Below, piece by piece: positions 6,675-10,572 of a stretch of 10,572 nucleotides of DNA (the stretch's first letter is position 1; each line of letters opens with the position of its first letter). The notes under the pieces are model-generated. The model did not search any database, was not told the origin of the DNA, and was given only the letters and a program-made list of their open reading frames with translations. Both the position numbers and the translations under genes were made by a program. Source of the stretch: Candidatus Nitrosopumilus sp. GTDB taxonomy: Archaea > Thermoproteota > Nitrososphaeria > Nitrososphaerales > Nitrosopumilaceae. The stretch is taken from the NCBI GenBank assembly GCA_030637455.1, contig DAOWGL010000145.1:1-10572 (forward strand), written 5' to 3'.

Positions 6675-7523
6675 ATGATGTCACAACAAGAACTAGTAAG
6701 CGGAATAGCATCAGAACTTGAAGAAGTTTTAGATTTGGATGAATTAGAATCCAAAGTTTATCTAAATTTACTTAGAGCAGGACCAATCACTGCCAGTGCA
6801 CTTGCAAAAGAATTAGACATAGACAGAGCAAGAATGTATAGAACAGTAGACAAGCTTGTTAGCAGAAATATTATTTCAACAACACTGTCCAGTCCAAAAT
6901 TATGTATTGCCACAAATCCTCACGATGCATTAAAAATCGCATTAGGGAAAAAAGAGGATGAAGTCAATAAAATAAAAAAATCCGGAGAGGCAATTATTGA
7001 TAAAATTAATAGTGAAATTACAACAAATCAAATCAATACTGTTCCAACATTCAGAGTAGTTCAAGGTCGTCAAAATATCTATGCAGATATTGCCCATGAA
7101 ATTGAAAATTCTACAGGTATCATTTACATTGCAACAACATTAGAGGATGTTTCAAAAATGTATTACAGTACAATTCCAGAAAAGATTGCCATCTGTGAGA
7201 AGAACGGAGGTTCAGTTAGATTACTAGTAGACATGAATGATCCTAAACTAGCACCATTTGTTAAAAGATTCAATGCTACTGAAACAAGAATTGGAAAATT
7301 ACCATCAAAAGGAAGAATGGTGGTGCAAGAAACTAAAAAAATGATAATGTCAGATTCTGCAGCTTCATCTCAAAATGCTACTGCAGATTCAGATTTTTCA
7401 TTATGTACAAACTCATCAGAAATGGTAGACAATATTTTCACATTATGCTCATTCCTATGGGATGCATCAAAGCCACTCAAAACCATCGATGTTAAACAGT
7501 ATGTTAGAAAAACAAAATATTAG
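6675..7523 (+). CDS. TrmB-type transcriptional regulator
   Basis: This 282-residue protein has an N-terminal winged-helix domain of the TrmB type at about 14-80 (LDELESKVYLNLL, GPITASALAKELDIDRARMYRTVDKL, then a wing). The recognition helix is about 50-64. A coiled linker follows at about 88-115, then a C-terminal domain at about 123-262 beginning TFRVVQGRQNIY. This resembles the effector or dimerisation domain of thaumarchaeal TrmB-like proteins, related to a PLD-like fold (IIYIATT, then GGSVRLLVDMND). A sugar-binding TrmB C-terminus is not evident, so the ligand is unknown. There are two tandem ATGs (6675 and 6678), with GAGGGT at 6658-6663 somewhat far for a ribosome site. The location next to the pilus operon could mean that it controls it, but it has its own promoter region and the link is only positional. 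Confidence 0.85.
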   Translation: MMSQQELVSGIASELEEVLDLDELESKVYLNLLRAGPITASALAKELDIDRARMYRTVDKLVSRNIISTTLSSPKLCIATNPHDALKIALGKKEDEVNKIKKSGEAIIDKINSEITTNQINTVPTFRVVQGRQNIYADIAHEIENSTGIIYIATTLEDVSKMYYSTIPEKIAICEKNGGSVRLLVDMNDPKLAPFVKRFNATETRIGKLPSKGRMVVQETKKMIMSDSAASSQNATADSDFSLCTNSSEMVDNIFTLCSFLWDASKPLKTIDVKQYVRKTKY

Positions 7524-7613
7524 ATTTTAATAATTACCTAAAAATAAGAGTTTCATAAAAACGAGCCTAGAAAATTCGAAATCGTTAAAAGGTATTCATT
7601 CCCAATTTTGGAA
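7524..7613 (+). promoter_or_regulatory. Promoter region of the HEAT-repeat gene
   Basis: TTTCATAAAAA at 7551-7561 is a plausible TATA box, placing the transcript start near 7580 and giving a leader of roughly 35 bases. No Shine-Dalgarno sequence lies at normal distance from the ATG at 7614. The TTG at 7608 is in frame but has no better support. Confidence 0.4.
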
Positions 7614-8111
7614 ATGGCAATAGAAATCTACGATGAAAATAAACTAAGAGACTTGCCTGATGAGGAAAGAATGTTAGTTTGTGAAAGAATCATCAAAAAC
7701 GATAGTGATGAATCAAAAAGATGGGATGCAGTATGGTTAATCGGGGAATTAGCTGAAAACAAAACAGATGATGACCCATTATTTAGAAAAGCTGCAGACC
7801 TGATGGAATGGGTATTGAAAAACGATGATAACGGAGTGGTAAAACACGAAGCATGTTATCAAATTGCAGGAAGAAACATGAGAAATAAAATTCCAACATT
7901 AGTAGAATCAGCCCTAAATGACAAAAGTATCCTAACAAAACACGAAGCAATTGAATCCCTGGGACTCATGCGAGCATTTGAGGCGATTGATTTGATTAGA
8001 GATGCCGAAGTAGATCCAAGTATTGATGTCAGGGAAACTGCAAGATTTGTAATCAAAAGATTATCCAGATTACAAAATCAAGGCGAATACAAACCAACCA
8101 ATATTTTGTAA
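7614..8111 (+). CDS. Single-domain HEAT-repeat protein resembling half of deoxyhypusine hydroxylase
   Basis: This 165-residue all-helical protein starts at the ATG at 7614. Four HEAT-type helix pairs are visible, with second helices or turns at about 37-47 (WDAVWLIGELA), 77-87 (KHEACYQIAG), 108-119 (TKHEAIESLGLM) and 138-150 (DVRETARFVIKRL). Two successive repeats carry a His-Glu pair, H78-E79 and H110-E111, 32 residues apart. Eukaryotic deoxyhypusine hydroxylase (DOHH) is an eight-repeat HEAT protein whose two halves each carry two such HE pairs binding the diiron centre, about 33 residues apart. The residues around the pairs (IPTLVESAL between them; DPSIDVRE and RLSRLQ after) also resemble DOHH as I remember it. 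The protein is about half DOHH length, so a homodimer could rebuild the site. Alternatives are a phycobilisome-lyase-like HEAT scaffold with no enzymatic role. The HEAT fold is sure; the DOHH link is inference. Confidence 0.8.
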   Translation: MAIEIYDENKLRDLPDEERMLVCERIIKNDSDESKRWDAVWLIGELAENKTDDDPLFRKAADLMEWVLKNDDNGVVKHEACYQIAGRNMRNKIPTLVESALNDKSILTKHEAIESLGLMRAFEAIDLIRDAEVDPSIDVRETARFVIKRLSRLQNQGEYKPTNIL

Positions 8112-8215
8112 TTTGATTAAATTACAATTAATTTATTTAATATCATCATACCGTAAGGTGTTTTTTTTTTGGTTTCATCCAATAGAGATTTATAAAAACA
8201 AAACAAAATAAAATC
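8112..8215 (+). promoter_or_regulatory. T-run terminator and leaderless promoter between the HEAT and membrane protein genes
   Basis: T10 at 8161-8170 probably terminates the HEAT-repeat transcript. TTTATAAAAA at 8189-8198 is a strong archaeal TATA box about 24 bases ahead of the GTG at 8216, which predicts a transcript beginning essentially at that codon. Confidence 0.6.
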
Positions 8216-9025
8216 GTGAGCAAGGATGAAATAGATCCAAAGGAAATTCCAGAAGTAGTACCGGAGAAAGTAAAAAGTTCCTTTGATTACAAAGCATTTC
8301 TGGCAATTGCAATTTTAGTAGTTTCATTTCATGTCAGTATAAATTATTTGATATCTGGAGATGATGCAGATACAGCAGTTTCAATATTTTCAATGTTTGT
8401 GCCACTTTCACTTGCAATTATCGGATTTTCAGTAGTTAGAAAGTACAAAGGAACTCAAGTTTTTGGAAAAGCATATTTGGCATTATCCTTGGGATACCTG
8501 AGCATATTTTTTGCAGAAGTAACGTATGCAGTATATGATATTGTTTATGATATCGAACCTTATCCATCCATTGCAGATATTTTCTTCTTTTTACTATATC
8601 CGCTATTATTGACATATCTTTTCATAAACATCAAATTCTTTGCTCCAAACTTAGATAAAAAATCAAAGCTGTGGATAATTCTAATGCCATTAGTCGTATT
8701 AGTAGGATATTCAATACTATCCACAACTGAAGGGGAAATTAGCATATTTGAATTTGATTTCTACTATGGAATCGTGTTTGTTTATTCTGCAACACTCACA
8801 TTGGCAGTGGCAGTAGTAGGCGCATCTATTTTCAAACAAGGTGCAATTGGTAAAGCGTGGTTAATTTTGGTCATAGGTATTTTGTTAAACAACATAGGAG
8901 ATATTTGGTATTATAATTTAGAGTTGATTGAAGGGTATGATCTTCTACATCCAGTTAACATGTTTTGGTATTCAGGATATCTAGTTGTGATTTATGCACT
9001 ACTCAAACACAAGAAAACACTTTAG
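8216..9025 (+). CDS. Eight-helix integral membrane protein of unknown function with internal duplication
   Basis: This 269-residue protein has a GTG start, which the TATA box 24 bases upstream supports as leaderless. A charged cytoplasmic tail (1-25) is followed by about eight membrane helices at 27-46, 53-73, 83-105, 118-138, 150-168, 180-204, 211-231 and 245-263. The second and fourth quarters match: GKAYLALSLGYL (84-95) with GKAWLILVIGIL (212-223), each followed by an acidic residue, aromatic residues, a loop and another aromatic-rich helix. This suggests a 4+4 duplication. The loop YDIEPYPSIADIFF (111-124) is of a type I recall from membrane sensor regions fused to bacterial signalling enzymes, but here no output domain is present. 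A sensory or transport role is possible, but I do not recognise the family. It stands alone between a terminator and a convergent gene. Confidence 0.75.
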   Translation: MSKDEIDPKEIPEVVPEKVKSSFDYKAFLAIAILVVSFHVSINYLISGDDADTAVSIFSMFVPLSLAIIGFSVVRKYKGTQVFGKAYLALSLGYLSIFFAEVTYAVYDIVYDIEPYPSIADIFFFLLYPLLLTYLFINIKFFAPNLDKKSKLWIILMPLVVLVGYSILSTTEGEISIFEFDFYYGIVFVYSATLTLAVAVVGASIFKQGAIGKAWLILVIGILLNNIGDIWYYNLELIEGYDLLHPVNMFWYSGYLVVIYALLKHKKTL

Positions 9026-9041
9026 AAATTATAAAATTTCT
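9024..9041. terminator. Bidirectional hairpin between convergent genes
   Basis: Perfect 7-base arms AGAAATT (9024-9030) and AATTTCT (9035-9041) enclose the loop ATAA in the 28-base gap between convergent genes. The left arm overlaps the TAG stop of the membrane protein gene. The minus strand also has a T6 run just ahead of the hairpin, so it can serve both transcripts. Confidence 0.5.
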
Positions 9042-9053
9042 CTAAAAAATTAT

Positions 9054-9674
9054 TTATGAATGAATTTGAACTGTTTGTAAAATAGAACTTTCATTAAGCA
9101 AAGTATTCTTTAGTTGAACTTTAACTGCAATATCATTTTTAACAATGTCAACTTTGACATTATCAAAAATTGTTTCATATTTTTTGACTTTTTTACCATC
9201 ATGTGCTAACTCAAATCCATTTGCTACAAGTAATCCATGATTAATCAAATAATTTATTTTTCTATATCCAGATGTTTGTGGGATGTTGCAAGTTTCAAGA
9301 ATTTGTGCAATTATCAAAGGCACATCCATTACAGACCCAAGTATTGCTTTTTTGTCTTGATCAGCAAAAGACTCTAAGAACACTTTTGAAAGTTCAGGAT
9401 CTTTCATATGAATCCAATTTGAAACTGTTTGTTTTGATTTTTCAACTTCAACAATTTTTTGTAAGAATTTTTGTTCAAGACCATCTGCACCTGCACCAAA
9501 GAATTCTCTTAAAACACTATCAAATTTCTGGAAATTTTTAATTGCTTGGACTAAACCGAGACCGTGTCTTTCCATTAATCTTTCTTCGATTTTGTTTAAT
9601 GTATCCTTACCCAAATTTTCCTCTATAGATTTTCGTAAAGAAGGAACAAGTAAGTTGTCTAATCCATTTTCCAT
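9054..9674 (-). CDS. Winged-helix regulator with N-terminal thaumarchaeal domain
   Basis: I place the start at the ATG at 9674 (206 residues, MENGLDNLL). The frame is open to an ATG at 9734, but the TATA element at 9738-9751 lies immediately before that codon, so the transcript would start near 9720 and exclude it. The ATG at 9692 remains possible. Residues 1-75 form a helical domain with the pattern LVPSLRKSIEENLG, LMERHGLGL, FFGAGADGLE. It may be the Nitrosopumilus output domain type NitrOD5, but I recall that only loosely. Residues 105-168 are an ArsR-like winged helix: a helix at 113-128 (SVMDVPLIIAQILETC), a recognition helix at 131-148 (IPQTSGYRKINYLINHGL), then a wing. No metal or phosphoacceptor site is obvious. 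It is divergent from the ribbon-helix-helix gene, and the dyads between them could be its operator. Confidence 0.7.
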   Translation of the reverse strand: MENGLDNLLVPSLRKSIEENLGKDTLNKIEERLMERHGLGLVQAIKNFQKFDSVLREFFGAGADGLEQKFLQKIVEVEKSKQTVSNWIHMKDPELSKVFLESFADQDKKAILGSVMDVPLIIAQILETCNIPQTSGYRKINYLINHGLLVANGFELAHDGKKVKKYETIFDNVKVDIVKNDIAVKVQLKNTLLNESSILQTVQIHS

Positions 9675-9737
9675 TACCAAACATGATAACATCTTATCTA
9701 ATAAACAGAGTGTCAAAACATTTGTGACAAACATTCC

Positions 9738-9751
9738 TTTTTATATTAAAA
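9738..9751. promoter_or_regulatory. Two-way TATA element between divergent regulators
   Basis: The AT-rich core TTTTTATATTAAAA reads as a TATA box on both strands. On the minus strand it predicts a transcript start near 9720 for the winged-helix gene. On the plus strand it predicts one near 9771, just before the ATG at 9775. Confidence 0.45.
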
Positions 9752-9774
9752 TTAATTTACCAAAAAAGATCGCA

Positions 9775-9897
9775 ATGCGAATTATTTTCGATCTATCACA
9801 ATGCATACATTGTAACTATTTGTACAATGTTGTAAGTATCGAAAATAACATACTAATCCATATCACCAAAATTGGGAATAACATAGTAGAGAAATGA
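9775..9897 (+). CDS. Possible 40-residue small ORF with CxxC
   Basis: An ATG at 9775 opens a 40-codon frame (begins MRIIFDLSQCIHCNY, ends GNNIVEK) ending with TGA at 9895-9897. It lies about 30 bases downstream of the centre of the TATA element at 9738-9751, so it could be read from a nearly leaderless transcript that continues into the ribbon-helix-helix gene. The C-I-H-C could bind a metal, but one CxxC in a short peptide proves little. The frame also contains the ACAATG/CATTGT dyads, which argues that this DNA may be regulatory. It extends upstream as an open frame without a good start. No family is recognised. Confidence 0.25.
   Translation: MRIIFDLSQCIHCNYLYNVVSIENNILIHITKIGNNIVEK
9798..9830. 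repeat. Nested inverted repeats ACAATG/CATTGT, probable operator
   Basis: Two overlapping dyads share one arm. ACAATG (9798-9803), 4 bases, CATTGT (9808-9813) is the first. ACATTGTA (9807-9814), 8 bases, TACAATGT (9823-9830) is the second, with perfect 8-base arms. The position between divergent regulator genes fits an operator for either protein. The binding protein is not known. Confidence 0.5.
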
Positions 9898-9931
9898 CGA
9901 TAATTGTAAACATAGATCAGAGGATAGAAGA

Positions 9932-10486
9932 GTGATTGCGCAGGAAAAACAATTGCTAAAGAAAACAGACAATGTTTCCATTAGAATAGATTCAGACCTA
10001 AGCAGTAAACTTCATGAAAAATGCATAGAACAGAAGATTAGTCTAAATACACTAATCAATCATCTATTAGAAAAACAAGTCAATTGGCACGAGCTAACTG
10101 CAGAAATGGGATGGGTTTCAATGTTCAGATCAACATTTAGAGAATTATTCGATTCCATCCCTAAAGAAAATATTGAAAAAATAGCAGAAACAACAGGAAC
10201 ATCAGATTTAAAAAATTCATTGAACTACCTGTATGGATACATAGACTTGGATTCAATTTTAGATTTATTCAAAAAAAGATGTCTTAGCACCAATGTTCAA
10301 TATAGAGAAATAATGGTGAACGGAGTAAGAAAGATCATAATACAACATGACTTGGGGAAAAACTGGCCATTGTTAATTGTAGGACAAATGAATTCAATTC
10401 TGAATGAGGTCGGATATAGAACACTAAATGAAGAGTACAATAAACTTGGATTTTCCTTTGAAATTGTAAAAACGGAGGATCTCTAA
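9932..10486 (+). CDS. Ribbon-helix-helix protein with unrecognised C-terminal domain
   Basis: This 184-residue protein starts with GTG, supported by GAGGAT at 9920-9925, 6 bases ahead. Residues 12-50 fit a ribbon-helix-helix DNA-binding domain of the CopG/Arc/HicB-like type: strand NVSIRID (14-20), helix SSKLHEKCIEQ (24-34), turn and helix SLNTLINHLLEK (37-48). RHH proteins act as dimers, with the strand in the DNA major groove. The remainder (55-184) is mixed helix and strand and ends with REIMVNGVRKIIIQHDLGKN and a C-terminal strand FSFEIV. I have the impression of similar C-termini in other thaumarchaeal regulators but cannot name a family. It is transcribed divergently from the winged-helix gene, across a region rich in dyads. 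It is much longer than a plain CopG antitoxin, and no toxin gene is adjacent, so an antitoxin role is unlikely. A transcriptional regulator is the best inference. Confidence 0.7.
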   Translation: MIAQEKQLLKKTDNVSIRIDSDLSSKLHEKCIEQKISLNTLINHLLEKQVNWHELTAEMGWVSMFRSTFRELFDSIPKENIEKIAETTGTSDLKNSLNYLYGYIDLDSILDLFKKRCLSTNVQYREIMVNGVRKIIIQHDLGKNWPLLIVGQMNSILNEVGYRTLNEEYNKLGFSFEIVKTEDL

Positions 10487-10494
10487 ACAGTAAA

Positions 10495-10512
10495 AAATTA
10501 CGCACGTAATTT
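10495..10512. repeat. Perfect palindrome AAATTACG-CA-CGTAATTT
   Basis: Arms of 8 bases with a 2-base centre lie 8 bases after the stop of the ribbon-helix-helix gene. No T-run follows on the plus strand, so an intrinsic terminator is not obvious. It could be an operator for a gene beginning past the right edge; an ATG forms the last three bases (10570-10572), but nothing can be said of what follows. The rest of 10487-10572 shows no gene. Confidence 0.4.
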
Positions 10513-10572
10513 CCAAAAAATCTAGGATCCACCTATTAAGGATAATCTTATTTCCAAATATGGGAATAGATG

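Noticed and set aside
8161..8170. T10 run as part of a repeat or mobile element
   Set aside because: It follows a stop codon closely and precedes a new promoter; a T-run terminator explains it, and no terminal repeats or target duplications flank it.
9272..9541. 89-codon open frame on the plus strand inside the winged-helix gene
   Set aside because: It is antisense to a gene with a good domain match, and the translation is low-complexity in Leu/Phe/Gln, as expected from reversed coding DNA.
9592..9774. Upstream part of the plus-strand frame that contains the 40-codon ORF
   Set aside because: It overlaps the winged-helix gene antisense and lacks a promoter; only the part from the ATG at 9775 is a candidate.
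9932..10486. Toxin-antitoxin antitoxin (CopG-like)
   Set aside because: The protein is far longer than such antitoxins, and no adjacent toxin-like gene is present; the neighbouring gene is divergent and encodes a winged-helix protein.
10335..10532. 65-codon minus-strand frame over the end of the RHH gene
   Set aside because: It is antisense to the RHH protein, has no ribosome site and no recognisable content.

Overview
The window looks like chromosomal DNA from an ammonia-oxidising archaeon of the Nitrosopumilus type (Nitrososphaerota, formerly Thaumarchaeota). This assignment is an inference. It rests on the low G+C content, archaeal TATA boxes with leaderless or GGTG-type starts, archaeal class III signal peptides, a protein matching the thaumarchaeal TackOD1 zinc-ribbon family, and TrmB-type regulation. 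There are no rRNA, tRNA, CRISPR or insertion-sequence features.

Left part (1-6439): a type IV filament locus with two divergent arms separated by about 85 bp. The minus arm runs from 2842 to beyond the left edge. It encodes a TackOD1-like multi-zinc-ribbon protein followed by three pilin-like proteins, the last cut by the window edge. All three pilin-like proteins carry the same K-N-R-R-[G/A] prepilin-peptidase site before a hydrophobic helix. The plus arm (2930-6439) encodes a GspE/FlaI/TadA-type assembly ATPase and two separate FlaJ/TadC-type membrane platform proteins. Genes in both arms are packed with 4-base stop/start overlaps or 1-base gaps, so each arm is probably one translationally coupled operon. 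The two-platform layout resembles Tad or archaeal Epd-type pili more than an archaellum. No prepilin peptidase and no other archaellum genes are visible.

Middle part (6440-9025): a TrmB-type regulator preceded by a possible 31-codon small ORF, then a single-domain HEAT-repeat protein whose two His-Glu pairs and C-terminal pattern look like one half of deoxyhypusine hydroxylase. Next is an eight-helix membrane protein that appears to be an internal 4+4 helix duplication and has a leaderless GTG start.

Right part (9026-10572): a convergent hairpin terminator, then two regulator-like genes transcribed divergently. One is a winged-helix protein on the minus strand, the other a ribbon-helix-helix protein on the plus strand. 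The 240-260 bp between them contains a two-way TATA element, nested ACAATG/CATTGT dyads and a possible 40-codon small ORF with a CxxC. The last 86 bases are non-coding and hold a perfect 8+8 palindrome.

The pilus genes plausibly work together: ATPase and platform assemble processed pilins. The zinc-ribbon protein is probably their cytoplasmic partner or regulator. The genes to the right show no direct functional link to the pilus beyond position.
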